A stretch of DNA of 64,000 nucleotides from an uncultured Pelagibacteraceae bacterium (lineage in GTDB: Bacteria > Pseudomonadota > Alphaproteobacteria > Pelagibacterales > Pelagibacteraceae): contig CACETY010000002.1 of assembly GCA_902562645.1 (NCBI GenBank), positions 1-64,000 on the forward strand. Direction: 5' to 3'. A program made the translations under genes and the position numbers. Every line of letters begins with the position of its first letter. The stretch's first letter is position 1. Below the pieces are notes generated by a model. That model saw only the letters and a program-made list of their open reading frames with translations. It was not told where the DNA came from and did no database searches. Positions 1 through 9,561 of this stretch are shown here, piece by piece.

Positions 1-800
1 CTTTTCAAGACAATAGTTTATTTCCACACTACAATGTTGAAAAAAATATATTAATTGGTACAGAAAAAAAAAATAAAAAAAAAATTAAAATAAATGCAAA
101 AGAAATAGTAGAATTTTTGAATTTAAAAAAAATATTAAATAAATATCCACATGAGATAAGTGCCGGTGAAGCGCAAAGATCATCACTAGCAAGAGCTTTG
201 GTTTCGAATCCAGACTTATTATTATTAGACGAGCCATTGTCCAATGTTGACCAAAGCTTTAAAGAAGAAATTCAAGTTGAATTAAAACAATTATTAAGTA
301 AATCCAAAATAACAACTATAATTGTTACACACGATTCATACGAAGCGTTTTACTTGGGAAGTAAATGCGGAATAATATTAAATAAACAACTTAAACAATT
401 TGATGATCCCTATAATGTTTATCATTTTCCTAATTCAGTAGAAGTTGTAAATTTTTTAAATAGAGGAATTTTAATTCCTGCAAAAGTTACAAGCGAAAAT
501 AGTTTAGAAAATAAAGATCTTGGAACAATTAAAGGTAATTTTGTTAAACATTATCCAAATGGTTCAGAGGTAAAACTTTTACTACAACCAGAAGATTTAG
601 AACATGATGATAAAAGTAATTTAAAATTAGAAGTCGTTGATCGTAAATTTAGAGGAACAAATTTTATTTATACTTTAAAAACACCAAGTGAGTTACAAAT
701 TCCTGTATTTGTTCATTCACACCATATTCACCAGCATGAAATAGACGAAAAATTTGGTATTAAACGACCAATTCACATTGACCACATTGTTTGTTTTTAA
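1..800 (+). CDS. ABC transporter ATP-binding protein, Fe3+/polyamine type (5' end cut off)
   Basis: Energises an ABC importer at the inner membrane; the cargo is probably Fe3+ or a polyamine, inferred from family resemblance only. The frame is open from base 3, so the start and Walker A lie outside the window. A Q-loop region (FQDNSLFPHYN) is followed by the signature region ISAGEAQR, Walker B LLLLDEPLSNVD and the switch histidine in VTHDSYEAF. A C-terminal TOBE-like part contains LLLQPEDLE, which recalls the RPED motif of FbpC/PotA proteins. The signature departs from the usual LSGGQ (SAGEA). The next gene starts 27 bases downstream, so the gene may lead an operon with the flavoprotein. Confidence 0.9.
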   Translation, partial: FQDNSLFPHYNVEKNILIGTEKKNKKKIKINAKEIVEFLNLKKILNKYPHEISAGEAQRSSLARALVSNPDLLLLDEPLSNVDQSFKEEIQVELKQLLSKSKITTIIVTHDSYEAFYLGSKCGIILNKQLKQFDDPYNVYHFPNSVEVVNFLNRGILIPAKVTSENSLENKDLGTIKGNFVKHYPNGSEVKLLLQPEDLEHDDKSNLKLEVVDRKFRGTNFIYTLKTPSELQIPVFVHSHHIHQHEIDEKFGIKRPIHIDHIVCF

Positions 801-827
801 GTATTATTATACTTTAAAAATATATTC

Positions 828-3272
828 ATGGATAAAGATTTACCAAGAAGCACTAAAGTTGTAGTTATTGGAGGTGGCGTAGCTGGAACATCGTGTGCAT
901 ATCATCTAGCTAAATTTGGTTGGAAAGATGTAGTTCTATTAGAGAGAGACCAATTAACATCTGGAACTACATGGCATGCAGCTGGTTTGATGGGTCAATT
1001 AGGAGCTTCATCTACTATTACAAAGTTAAGAAAATATACTTTGGATCTTTATCAAGAATTAGAAAAGAAAACTGAATTATCTATAGGATTAAAACAGAAT
1101 GGTGCAATTACAGTAGCTACCACTAAAGAGAGAATGCAAGAGTTGTTGAGACAAGCAACTACCGCTCAACTATCTGATGTTGAAGTGCATGTTTTGGATA
1201 AAAAACAAACAAAGAATTTATATCCTGTTGTAAATAATGAGGACATTATTGGAAGTGTTTTTATGCCAAAAGATGGTCAAGCTGACCCAGTAGGTGTAAC
1301 TAATGTTTTAGCTAAAGCTGCTAGAATGGAAGGAGCACAAATTTTTGAAAAAACGCCTGTAACAAAAATTCTAGTTAAAAATAATTCTATAGTTGGAGTT
1401 GAGACTAATAAAGGAAAAATTGATTGTGAATATGTTGTTTTAGCAACAGGTATGTGGTCTAGACAAATAGGTGAAAAAATGAATGTTAGTATTCCATTGT
1501 ATCCCAATGAACATTTTTATGTGATCACAGAACCAATGAAAGATCTACCAAAAAACTTACCAGTTTTAAGAGATTATAATAATTGTCTCTATCTTAAAGA
1601 AGATGCAGGAAAAATGTTAGTTGGAATTTTTGAACCAAATGCAAAACCAGCTTTTAAAAATACTGGTGTTGTGCCAGATGATTTTTCATTTGGTGAATTA
1701 CCAGATGATTTTGATCATTTCGAACCTTATTTACAAAAATCATTTCACAGGTTGCCTATGTTGGAAAATGCAGGAATTAGAAAATTTTTCTCTGGCCCAG
1801 AATCATTTACTCCTGATACTCAATATCTTTTAGGTGAAACGCCTGAGATTAAAAAACTTTTTACATGTTGTGGTTTTAATAGTATTGGAATTGCAAGTTC
1901 AGGAGGCGCTGGAAGAGTTACTGCAGAATGGATGATTAATGGACATATTAATGAGGATTTATTCTCTGTAGATATAAAAAGATTTCAACAATTCCATTCT
2001 TCAAAAAAATTTATAATGGAAAGAGTGACAGAAACACTTGGTGATTTATATGGAATGCATTGGCCATTTAAACAACATAAAACATCAAGAAACCAAATTA
2101 CTTTACCATACCATGAAGAACTAAAAAAATTAGGTGCTTGTTTTGGATCTTCAGGCGGTTTTGAGAGACCTATGTGGTATTCTTTGAATGGTGCAAAAGC
2201 TGAATATGAATACAGTTTTGGTTATCAAAATTGGTATCCATCTGCTGAATATGAGACCAAAAATACAAGAAAAAATGTCGGTTTATTCGAATTAACACCT
2301 TTTTCTAAATTTGATGTTGCTGGAGAAAATGTCCATGATGAATTACAAAAATTGTGTACAGCGAACATAAAAAATGTTGAGGGTAGATCAACTTACACCC
2401 AGATGCTAAATGAAGATGGTGGTATAGAGACAGATGTAACTATAACTTGCCTGACTAAAAATCATTTTAGAATAATAGGTCCAGCTGCAACAAGAGAACA
2501 CGATAAATTTCATATAAAAAAATACCTCTCAGAAAAAATAAACTTTAAAGATGTAACAGAGGATTTTGCATGCTTAGGATTGTATGGACCAAATACTAGA
2601 AAACTATTATCAAATATAAGTGATGATGATTTTTCAAATGAAGGAATAAAATTTAGTCATGGTAAAAAGGTGAATATAGATGGAATTGATGTTTGGGCTC
2701 AAAGATTGTCATATGTGGGTGAAATTGGATTTGAATTATATGTAAAAATAGATGATAGCAAAAAACTTTTCTTAACCATAGTCAATGAAGGTAAAAATCA
2801 TAATTTATCTCTATGTGGGGCGCACGCAATGGATATAATGAGAATGGAAAGTGGGTTTTTACATTGGGGGCATGATATATCCCCCGAGGAGAATCAATAC
2901 CAAGCAGGACTTCAATTTGCTATCAGTTATAAAAAAAATATTAATTTTATTGGAAAAGAAGCTTTACTAAAAATTAAAGATCAAAAACAAAAAAAATTGT
3001 TGGCAATGATGGTTCTTAAAGATAATAAACCAGGACAACCTCTACTGCTTCATGAAGAACCGATTTACTTAGATGATAAAATAATTGGTAAAACAACTTC
3101 AGGTAATTATTCATTCAATTTTGAAAAAAATATATCTTTTGGTTATGTAAATTCTGGAAATACAATTGAAAATTTACTTGATAAAAATTTGTCTATTGAA
3201 ATAGAAAAGAAAAAATATCCTGTTTCATTAATTCAAAAGCCACTTAATCAAAAAAATATTAAAAATGCCTAA
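828..3272 (+). CDS. Dimethylglycine/sarcosine dehydrogenase-like flavoprotein (DAO + GcvT domains)
   Basis: Probably demethylates dimethylglycine, sarcosine or a related N-methyl amine oxidatively and passes the one-carbon unit to tetrahydrofolate. The 814 residues fit the DMGDH/SARDH family. The N-terminal DAO domain (about 1-370) begins with the FAD fold GGGVAG (15-20) and carries TWHAAGL with His50, which aligns with the covalent flavin histidine of mammalian dimethylglycine dehydrogenase. A linker (FAO_M-like) leads to a GcvT-type aminomethyltransferase half (about 430-800). The stop overlaps the start of the next gene by one base (TAATG). Demethylation of methylated amines is well known in SAR11. 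The exact substrate cannot be read from sequence. Confidence 0.9.
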   Translation: MDKDLPRSTKVVVIGGGVAGTSCAYHLAKFGWKDVVLLERDQLTSGTTWHAAGLMGQLGASSTITKLRKYTLDLYQELEKKTELSIGLKQNGAITVATTKERMQELLRQATTAQLSDVEVHVLDKKQTKNLYPVVNNEDIIGSVFMPKDGQADPVGVTNVLAKAARMEGAQIFEKTPVTKILVKNNSIVGVETNKGKIDCEYVVLATGMWSRQIGEKMNVSIPLYPNEHFYVITEPMKDLPKNLPVLRDYNNCLYLKEDAGKMLVGIFEPNAKPAFKNTGVVPDDFSFGELPDDFDHFEPYLQKSFHRLPMLENAGIRKFFSGPESFTPDTQYLLGETPEIKKLFTCCGFNSIGIASSGGAGRVTAEWMINGHINEDLFSVDIKRFQQFHSSKKFIMERVTETLGDLYGMHWPFKQHKTSRNQITLPYHEELKKLGACFGSSGGFERPMWYSLNGAKAEYEYSFGYQNWYPSAEYETKNTRKNVGLFELTPFSKFDVAGENVHDELQKLCTANIKNVEGRSTYTQMLNEDGGIETDVTITCLTKNHFRIIGPAATREHDKFHIKKYLSEKINFKDVTEDFACLGLYGPNTRKLLSNISDDDFSNEGIKFSHGKKVNIDGIDVWAQRLSYVGEIGFELYVKIDDSKKLFLTIVNEGKNHNLSLCGAHAMDIMRMESGFLHWGHDISPEENQYQAGLQFAISYKKNINFIGKEALLKIKDQKQKKLLAMMVLKDNKPGQPLLLHEEPIYLDDKIIGKTTSGNYSFNFEKNISFGYVNSGNTIENLLDKNLSIEIEKKKYPVSLIQKPLNQKNIKNA

Positions 3273-4063
3273 TGTTTAAAATTATCCCCAAAAAAAATAA
3301 GGCAGCAGAGATTATTTGTAATCTTAATAAAATTAATAAAAATGAATTGAAACAAATAAAATCTACACTTGATAAATATGGTATGATTTATTTTCCAAAA
3401 CAAAAACTAAATTCTAGAAATTATCTAAATTTTGCACAAAAATTTGGGAAACCTGCGAACTATCCAAGGTTGAGAGGATTAAATAAAAAATACCCACAAA
3501 TTACTGTTGTACAAAGAAAATCTTCAGACAAGGGACCAAGCTTTGGTGAACAATTTCATACAGACTCTTCATATACAAAAAAACCTCCACGATACACTAT
3601 GTTGCTATCAAAACTGGTGCCTAAAAAAGGTGTTGCAAATACTGAGTTTTCCTCACAGTATTTAGCATATGAAAATCTGACTAAAAATCACAAAATTAGA
3701 CTTAATAAATTAAAAGGTATTTACTCATCGCATGGACCTATATCAATTACTACAGTTGAAAGAGAGAAAGAAAAAGGAAAAATTTCTAAAGAATTAATTG
3801 CCAGTCACAAGATTATTAAAACTATTAATAATAAAAAAACTATATACTGTAGCCCTGGACACTTTATAAAATTTAACACAAATATGACTAAACAAAAAAA
3901 CAAATTAAAGAATTTTTTATTCAGTCACCAGACTAAAAAAAAATTTCAATATGCTTTAGAATGGGAAAAAGACCAGCTTGCTATTTGGGATAACAGAGCA
4001 ATGCTTCATCAAGCTACTCCTTTTAAAGGAAATAGAATTCTTCACAGAATAACAATATTATAA
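3272..4063 (+). CDS. TauD/TfdA-family Fe(II)/2-oxoglutarate dioxygenase
   Basis: A non-haem iron dioxygenase of 263 residues that hydroxylates a small organic substrate using 2-oxoglutarate and O2. The iron triad is visible: His96 and Asp98 in QFHTDSSY and the distal His246 in MLHQATPF; Arg259 near the C-terminus would bind the 2-oxoglutarate carboxylate. Length and motif spacing fit TauD/TfdA. It overlaps the upstream flavoprotein by one base, so the two are probably translationally coupled, which suggests the same degradation pathway (possibly of a quaternary or methylated amine, or a sulfonate). The specific substrate is not known. Confidence 0.88.
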   Translation: MFKIIPKKNKAAEIICNLNKINKNELKQIKSTLDKYGMIYFPKQKLNSRNYLNFAQKFGKPANYPRLRGLNKKYPQITVVQRKSSDKGPSFGEQFHTDSSYTKKPPRYTMLLSKLVPKKGVANTEFSSQYLAYENLTKNHKIRLNKLKGIYSSHGPISITTVEREKEKGKISKELIASHKIIKTINNKKTIYCSPGHFIKFNTNMTKQKNKLKNFLFSHQTKKKFQYALEWEKDQLAIWDNRAMLHQATPFKGNRILHRITIL

Positions 4064-4067
4064 TCAA

Positions 4068-4997
4068 ATGTATTCGATCTTTCTTGGGTTAACACCTTTT
4101 ATTTTTATAACTTTGCTTGGATTTATATTTGGAAGACTGAAAATATTTGATCTAAGCCATGCAAAAGTTTTAAACTTATTTTTATTCTACGTTGCAGTAC
4201 CTGCACTAATTATAAAATTTGTTGCACAGAGTGAAATTGCCCAGGTAGACATTAAGCAAATAATTTCATATTTTTTAATGCAAGCTAGTCTAGGTTTACT
4301 TACTTTTTTTGTAACAAGTAAACTTTTTAAAAGACCCATACCTGAGTCAATTATATGGTCACTTATGGTTTCCTTGTCTAACCACGTAACTTTATTATTA
4401 CCAATTACAAAAATTTATTTTGGAACAGAAGTTATAACGCAAGTTACCAGTATAATATTAATGGATGGAGTTATATTACTATCTGTGATTACTTTTTTCT
4501 TAGAATTAACTACAAAAAAAAATATTAAATTACTGTTTTTTCTAAGGAATGTGACTTTTAATCCAATGATATTTTCAATTTTAATTGGACTTTTGCTTTT
4601 TATATTTAACTACAAAATTGATAATACGCCGATTGATTACGTGCTATCTGTTTTAGCGGCCTGTGTTTCTCCTGTTGGTTTGTTTGCAATTGGTATTACT
4701 CTTTCTTTTTATACTCACAAAGTTATTAATAAATTAACTTCAACCATCTCTATTTTAAAGTTGGTAATATCTCCTCTAATTTTATTAATTATAGCATTTA
4801 TATTTTTTGATGCTGGATTACCTGAAAAAATACCAGGTGCATTTTTTGTAAGTGTAGCACCTTGTGGACACACTGCGGTAGTATTATGTTCAGCTTACAA
4901 TGTTAGTCCTGAAAATATTATTAAAGCTCTATTTATTTCTACTTTTGCCTCTATAGGCACAATTTTTTTTGCAATTCAATATCTACAAGTTGCTTAG
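4068..4997 (+). CDS. AEC-family transporter (auxin efflux carrier type)
   Basis: An inner-membrane secondary carrier of 309 residues with about ten hydrophobic segments in the AEC pattern. It has a PALIIKF region in the second segment and a conserved C-terminal APCGHTAVVLCSAYN region. Family members move organic anions such as malate or auxin-like compounds. It begins four bases after the dioxygenase and completes the operon, so it may carry a substrate or product of that pathway. Its 3' end overlaps the convergent dehydrogenase gene by 15 bases. Confidence 0.85.
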   Translation: MYSIFLGLTPFIFITLLGFIFGRLKIFDLSHAKVLNLFLFYVAVPALIIKFVAQSEIAQVDIKQIISYFLMQASLGLLTFFVTSKLFKRPIPESIIWSLMVSLSNHVTLLLPITKIYFGTEVITQVTSIILMDGVILLSVITFFLELTTKKNIKLLFFLRNVTFNPMIFSILIGLLLFIFNYKIDNTPIDYVLSVLAACVSPVGLFAIGITLSFYTHKVINKLTSTISILKLVISPLILLIIAFIFFDAGLPEKIPGAFFVSVAPCGHTAVVLCSAYNVSPENIIKALFISTFASIGTIFFAIQYLQVA

Positions 4998-6047
4998 AAC
5001 TTTACTAGCACATTCTGTGGTATTGCTATCACCATCTAAATCTTTTGTTCTATTATTTTTTTCTAATAAAGTCTTTTCGATTGATTTTACTATTCTTGAT
5101 GCAGCTTCTTTTTCGCCTAAATAATCTAACATCATAGCGCCAGACCAAATTTGACCTATTGGATTAGCAATACCTTTTCCTGCTATATCTGGGGCTGAAC
5201 CATGTACCGGTTCAAATAATGATGGATATTTGTTTGTAGGGTTAATATTTCCAGACGGTGCAATGCCTATAGTTCCAGTACATGCTGGACCCAGATCGGA
5301 TAGAATATCTCCAAATAAATTTGATGCCACGACAACATCAAACCATTCAGGAGTTAAAACAAATCTAGCAGTTAATATATCAATATGAAATTGATCAGTT
5401 TCAATTTCAGGATAGCTTTTCTTATTTTCATTAAATCTTTCATCCCAGTAAGGCATAGTTATTGATATACCATTAGATTTTGTAGCATTGGTTAATTTTT
5501 TTCTTTTACGTTTTTTTGCTAATTCAAATGCAAACTTTTGCACTCTGTCTATCCCATGTTTAGACATTATAGTTTCTTGTATAACAATTTCTCTTTCAGT
5601 ATTTTGATACATCTTTCCACCAACTGAAGAATACTCTCCCTCTGTATTTTCTCGAACTATCATCATGTCAATATCGCCGGGTTTCTTATTAGCTAATGGG
5701 GCATTAACACCTTCAAATAATTTTACTGGTCTTAGATTTATAAATTGATCAAATTCTCTTCTAAACTGAAGTAGTGATCCCCATAATGTAACATGATCTG
5801 GGTATCGATCTGGCATTCCAACAGCGCCAAAAAATATAGCATCATGGCTACCAATTTTATCCTTCCAATCATCAGGCAACATTTTTCCGTGTTTTTCATA
5901 ATAATCACACGATGAAAAATCAAATTCATCAATTTGTAATTTGAATTGATGTTGATTGGCAACCTCTTTTAAAATTTTTTGAGCTTCTGGAACTACTTCT
6001 TTACCAATTCCATCTCCTGCAATGGATGCAATTTTATACTCTTTCAT
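4983..6047 (-). CDS. dmlA: D-malate/tartrate dehydrogenase (isopropylmalate dehydrogenase family)
   Basis: An NAD-dependent decarboxylating dehydrogenase of 354 residues, likely converting D-malate to pyruvate or acting on tartrate. The N-terminus ASIAGDGIGKEVVPE and the block LWGSLLQFRREFDQ, followed by INLRPVKLF, match the DmlA/TtuC subgroup rather than LeuB or Icd. Other landmarks are RENTEGEYSS, the catalytic K/N segment TKSNGI, the metal-binding region NLFGDILSDLGP and the NAD loop EPVHGSAPDIAGKGIANP. It starts two bases after the stop of the GMP reductase gene, so the two form an operon. The subgroup is clear; the preferred substrate is less certain. Confidence 0.88.
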   Translation of the reverse strand: MKEYKIASIAGDGIGKEVVPEAQKILKEVANQHQFKLQIDEFDFSSCDYYEKHGKMLPDDWKDKIGSHDAIFFGAVGMPDRYPDHVTLWGSLLQFRREFDQFINLRPVKLFEGVNAPLANKKPGDIDMMIVRENTEGEYSSVGGKMYQNTEREIVIQETIMSKHGIDRVQKFAFELAKKRKRKKLTNATKSNGISITMPYWDERFNENKKSYPEIETDQFHIDILTARFVLTPEWFDVVVASNLFGDILSDLGPACTGTIGIAPSGNINPTNKYPSLFEPVHGSAPDIAGKGIANPIGQIWSGAMMLDYLGEKEAASRIVKSIEKTLLEKNNRTKDLDGDSNTTECASKVLSNL

Positions 6048-6049
6048 TT

Positions 6050-7084
6050 TTATTTTGTGAAAGTATCGTTAAATTGTTTTGCAACTCTTACAAAAGTAGT
6101 ACATTTACTTAATTGTTTTAATGAAGGAGCACCTACATAAGTGCAACTACTTCTAACGCCACCTAGAATATCTTGAATTGTTTCTTTTATTTTTCCTCTA
6201 TATTTAATTCTTACTGTTCTTCCTTCACTACTTCTGTAATTTGATAATCCTCCATAATGCTTTTTATTTGCTGTTTCAGAGCTTGAACCATAAAATTCAA
6301 TAAATTTTGAGCCGTTTGATTTAACTATTTTACCCTTGCCTTCGTCGTGACCTGCAAACATTCCACCTAACATTACAAAATCTGCACCACCCCCAAAACC
6401 TTTTGCAACATCTCCAGGACATGTACATCCACCATCTGCAATTATATGAGCACCTAAACCATGTGCTGCATCAGCACATTCAATTACAGCACTTAATTGA
6501 GGGTAGCCAACTCCTGTTTGAATTCTTGTTGTACAAACACTTCCTGGACCAATCCCAACTTTTACAATATCTGCACCAGATAAAATAAGTTCTTGTGTCA
6601 TGTCTGCAGTAACTACATTTCCAGCTATAATAGTTTTTGTAGGATATTTATCTCTTACAGATTTAAGAAATTTACTAAAGTATTCAGAATAACCATTAGC
6701 AACATCAATACAAATGAACTTTATAAATCCAAATTCTCTTAAAACTTTGTTTAAATTTTCAAAATCTTCTTTTTTAGTACCAATGCTAATAGCTATATTT
6801 TTATAAATAGATTTAATTTTTTTAAATTGTTTTATTTTTTTTATATCATGTTGTTTAGTTAAACATGTAATCATGCCATATTCAGATAATTTCTCAGCTA
6901 CTCCAAGCTCTCCGACCCCATCCATATTTGCAGCCATTATAGGAATACCCGACCACTCATTTTTACTATATTTAAATCTGTATGTTCTTAGAAGATTTAC
7001 ATCTTTACGACTTTGTAGCGTACTTCTTTTAGGTCTAAAAAGGACGTCTGAATAATCTAGTTTTAATTCTTCTTCAATTCTCAC
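6050..7084 (-). CDS. guaC: GMP reductase
   Basis: Reduces GMP to IMP with NADPH in purine salvage. The protein matches the E. coli GuaC type almost end to end: [20 protein letters not shown] at the start, [19 protein letters not shown], the catalytic cysteine in GPGSVCTTR, and [18 protein letters not shown]. There is no CBS domain pair, which separates it from IMP dehydrogenase. The frame stays open upstream to an ATG at 7108, but family alignment places the first residue at the GTG at 7084-7082, giving 344 residues. It is the first gene of a two-gene operon with the D-malate dehydrogenase. Confidence 0.92.
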   Translation of the reverse strand: MRIEEELKLDYSDVLFRPKRSTLQSRKDVNLLRTYRFKYSKNEWSGIPIMAANMDGVGELGVAEKLSEYGMITCLTKQHDIKKIKQFKKIKSIYKNIAISIGTKKEDFENLNKVLREFGFIKFICIDVANGYSEYFSKFLKSVRDKYPTKTIIAGNVVTADMTQELILSGADIVKVGIGPGSVCTTRIQTGVGYPQLSAVIECADAAHGLGAHIIADGGCTCPGDVAKGFGGGADFVMLGGMFAGHDEGKGKIVKSNGSKFIEFYGSSSETANKKHYGGLSNYRSSEGRTVRIKYRGKIKETIQDILGGVRSSCTYVGAPSLKQLSKCTTFVRVAKQFNDTFTK

Positions 7085-7189
7085 AAATCCGAATTTATAC
7101 AGGTGCACAAAGTAAATTCAAATTAAATATTATTAATATTGATACTAAGCTTTCATTAGTTATACTTTCAAAAATTCATATTATTAAGC

Positions 7190-8068
7190 ATGTTTAAAGG
7201 ATTTAAGTCAAAATACATAAAAGTTAGAAAAGGTAAAATTTTCTGTAGAGTAGGAGGTAAGGGTCCACCGTTACTTTTACTTCATGGTTATCCACAAACA
7301 CATTTAATGTGGCACAAGACTGCACTAGAATTATCGAAAAAATTTACGGTTATTGCTGCAGACCTAAGGGGATATGGTAATAGTTTAGCTCCACCCTCAG
7401 ATAAAAATCATTTTAATTATTCCAAAAGAGAAATGGCAAGTGACATGAAACAAATAATGGAAAAATTAGGTTATTCTAAATTCTTTGTAGCTGGACATGA
7501 TAGAGGAGGAAGAGTGGCTCACAGATTAGCAAGGGACCATAGAAAAAATATATTAGCTTTGAGTGTTTTAGATATTTGCCCCACACTAGATATGTATGAA
7601 TTAACAACTAAAGACTTTGCTAAAGCATACTTTCATTGGTTTTTTTTAATTCAACCTAAGTGGCTACCTGAAAGAATGATTATGAGTGATCCAAGAAAAT
7701 GGATGAAATACTGCTTAGATAAATGGTCTGGAAATCATAAATTTGGAAAAGTTGAAGAAGGTTATTTAAAATGTTTTAAGCAACCAAAAAGAATTCATGG
7801 ATCATGTGAAGATTATAGAGCTTCTGCAACAATTGACTTGGATCATGATAAAAAAGACAGAAAGAAAAAACTAAATATTCCTATTCAAGTATTGTGGGGA
7901 AAAAAGGGTGTAATTGGTAGACAGTTCAAACCAGTAAAAATTTGGCAGAAATATACAACTAAAAAAATTGAAGGACATGCAATAAATTCAGGTCATTTCA
8001 TTCCAGAACAAAACCCAAAAGCAACTGTAAAATATTTAACCAATTTTTTTTTAGATAAAATTAGCTAA
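7190..8068 (+). CDS. Alpha/beta hydrolase, fluoroacetate/haloacetate dehalogenase-like
   Basis: A cytoplasmic alpha/beta-fold hydrolase of 292 residues. Residues matching the fluoroacetate dehalogenase active site are present: nucleophile Asp104 with Arg105 and Arg108 in GHDRGGR, Asp128 in VLDICPT, the halide-pocket pair His149-Trp150 in YFHWFF, Tyr209 in EDYRAS and the general base His269 in SGHFIPEQNP. The oxyanion region is LLHGYPQTHLMW. The family hydrolyses C-halogen bonds of 2-haloacids. An epoxide hydrolase role is the alternative, since the folds are close, but the HW pair favours the dehalogenase group. The gene stands alone, divergent from guaC, with no obvious partner. Confidence 0.85.
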   Translation: MFKGFKSKYIKVRKGKIFCRVGGKGPPLLLLHGYPQTHLMWHKTALELSKKFTVIAADLRGYGNSLAPPSDKNHFNYSKREMASDMKQIMEKLGYSKFFVAGHDRGGRVAHRLARDHRKNILALSVLDICPTLDMYELTTKDFAKAYFHWFFLIQPKWLPERMIMSDPRKWMKYCLDKWSGNHKFGKVEEGYLKCFKQPKRIHGSCEDYRASATIDLDHDKKDRKKKLNIPIQVLWGKKGVIGRQFKPVKIWQKYTTKKIEGHAINSGHFIPEQNPKATVKYLTNFFLDKIS

Positions 8069-8078
8069 TTTATGTGTT

Positions 8079-8107
8079 TTGATGTGATCAATGATCGCGC
8101 ATATCAT
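8079..8107 (+). promoter_or_regulatory. Candidate sigma-70 promoter for tldD
   Basis: TTGATG (8079-8084) and TATCAT (8102-8107) are separated by 17 bases and lie about 36 bases before the tldD start, in the gap after the hydrolase gene. Found by eye only; in such AT-rich DNA chance matches are common. Confidence 0.35.
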
Positions 8108-8143
8108 TCTTGATTATAAATAATTCGCCCTTAAATATGATCT

Positions 8144-9556
8144 ATGACCTCTTTACTGAAAAATTCAGAATTATCTATAGAAAAAGCTGATAAAATTGTT
8201 TCAGAGACTTTAAATAGTTGTGATGATGGTGAACTTTACGTCGAAGATACAAAATCTGAAACTATCGTTTTAGATGATAATAAAATCAAAAGTTCAAACT
8301 ATACCTCTGATTTAGGCTATGGTTTTAGAGCGGTCACAGGTGATACCGTGGCTTACTCACATTCAAATGAAATTTCAGAAAAATCGTTAAAAAATTCAAG
8401 TGATAATCTTAAATCAACTTTAAAAAACAATAGTGGCACTTACAATTCAGAAATAAAAAAAACTAATCAAAAACTTTACAAAGACATTGATCCCATTGAA
8501 AGCAAATCAATGAAATCAAAAATAGAGTTACTAAATAATATGAATGAGTATGCCAGATCTAAAGATAGTAGTGTAAAGCAAGTTACAGCTAGTCTTTTAG
8601 CTGAGAAGAAAAATATTGAAATTATTAGATCTGGTGGAGAGCTATTATCAGATAATCGACCATTGGTAAGAATTAACATGTCAGTGATGGTTGAAAAAAA
8701 TGGAAGAAAAGAAACTGGTGTTTATGGAATTGGCGGAAGACAAGATTATGATGAATATTTAAAGAATGATAACTGGAAAAAAGTTTGCGATGAAGCTTTT
8801 AGGATTGCAAACACAAACATAGAAAGTAAACCCTCACCAGCTGGAGAGATGAAAGTTGTACTCGGACCAGGCTGGCCTGCTATTTTAATTCATGAAGCTG
8901 TTGGCCATGGTTTAGAGGGAGACTTTAATAGAAAAAAAACTTCTGCGTTTCATGATTTGGTAGGAAAAAAAGTTGCAAGCAAAGGAGTTACAATAATAGA
9001 TGATGGCACAATAGATAATAGAAGAGGTAGTTTAAATATTGATGATGAAGGAACTCCAACCGAAAGAACTGTTTTAATAGAGGACGGAATTCTAAAAAAT
9101 TTTATGCAAGATAGATTAAACGCCAGATTAATGAATACAAAATCCACAGGAAATGGAAGAAGAGAAAGTTATAAACATGTCGTAATGCCAAGGATGAGAA
9201 ATACAATCATGTTAGGCGGCACAAACACTCAAGAGGAAATGATTAAATCAGTCGATAAGGGTATATTTGCGGTAAGTTTTGGTGGTGGTCAAGTGGATAT
9301 AACATCAGGAAAATTTGTTTTCAATTGTACTGAGGCATATGAAATAATTAATGGCAAAGTAGGAGCTCCCATTAAAGGCGCAACTCTAATAGGTGACGGA
9401 CCATCATCATTAAAAGAAATTTTAATGGTTGGAAATGATATGATGTTAGACCCAGGAATTGGTACCTGTGGAAAAGCAGGACAAGGCGTTCCAGTTGGTG
9501 TTGGACAACCATCTCTGTTAATAAACAATATGACAGTTGGTGGAACTCAATTGTAA
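8144..9556 (+). CDS. tldD: Metalloprotease TldD
   Basis: Zinc peptidase subunit of the cytoplasmic TldD/TldE pair, which trims unfolded or modified peptides (microcin B17 maturation and CcdA degradation in E. coli). The 470-residue protein has the HExxxH metal site as HEAVGH (250-255), followed by GLEGDFNRK, plus the glycine-rich C-terminal part CGKAGQGVPVGVGQP. It is followed after five bases by tldE, its obligate partner. With no microcin precursor nearby, a general peptide-turnover role is more likely than toxin maturation. Confidence 0.95.
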   Translation: MTSLLKNSELSIEKADKIVSETLNSCDDGELYVEDTKSETIVLDDNKIKSSNYTSDLGYGFRAVTGDTVAYSHSNEISEKSLKNSSDNLKSTLKNNSGTYNSEIKKTNQKLYKDIDPIESKSMKSKIELLNNMNEYARSKDSSVKQVTASLLAEKKNIEIIRSGGELLSDNRPLVRINMSVMVEKNGRKETGVYGIGGRQDYDEYLKNDNWKKVCDEAFRIANTNIESKPSPAGEMKVVLGPGWPAILIHEAVGHGLEGDFNRKKTSAFHDLVGKKVASKGVTIIDDGTIDNRRGSLNIDDEGTPTERTVLIEDGILKNFMQDRLNARLMNTKSTGNGRRESYKHVVMPRMRNTIMLGGTNTQEEMIKSVDKGIFAVSFGGGQVDITSGKFVFNCTEAYEIINGKVGAPIKGATLIGDGPSSLKEILMVGNDMMLDPGIGTCGKAGQGVPVGVGQPSLLINNMTVGGTQL

Positions 9557-9561
9557 TCTCA

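Noticed and set aside
798-815. Small AAGTAT/ATACTT hairpin between the ABC ATPase and flavoprotein genes
   Set aside because: Only six A/T-rich pairs, overlaps the stop codon region and has no T-run; too weak for a terminator.
7085-7108. ATG start for guaC eight codons further upstream
   Set aside because: GuaC homologues begin at the RIEE segment; the GTG at 7084-7082 gives the family length.
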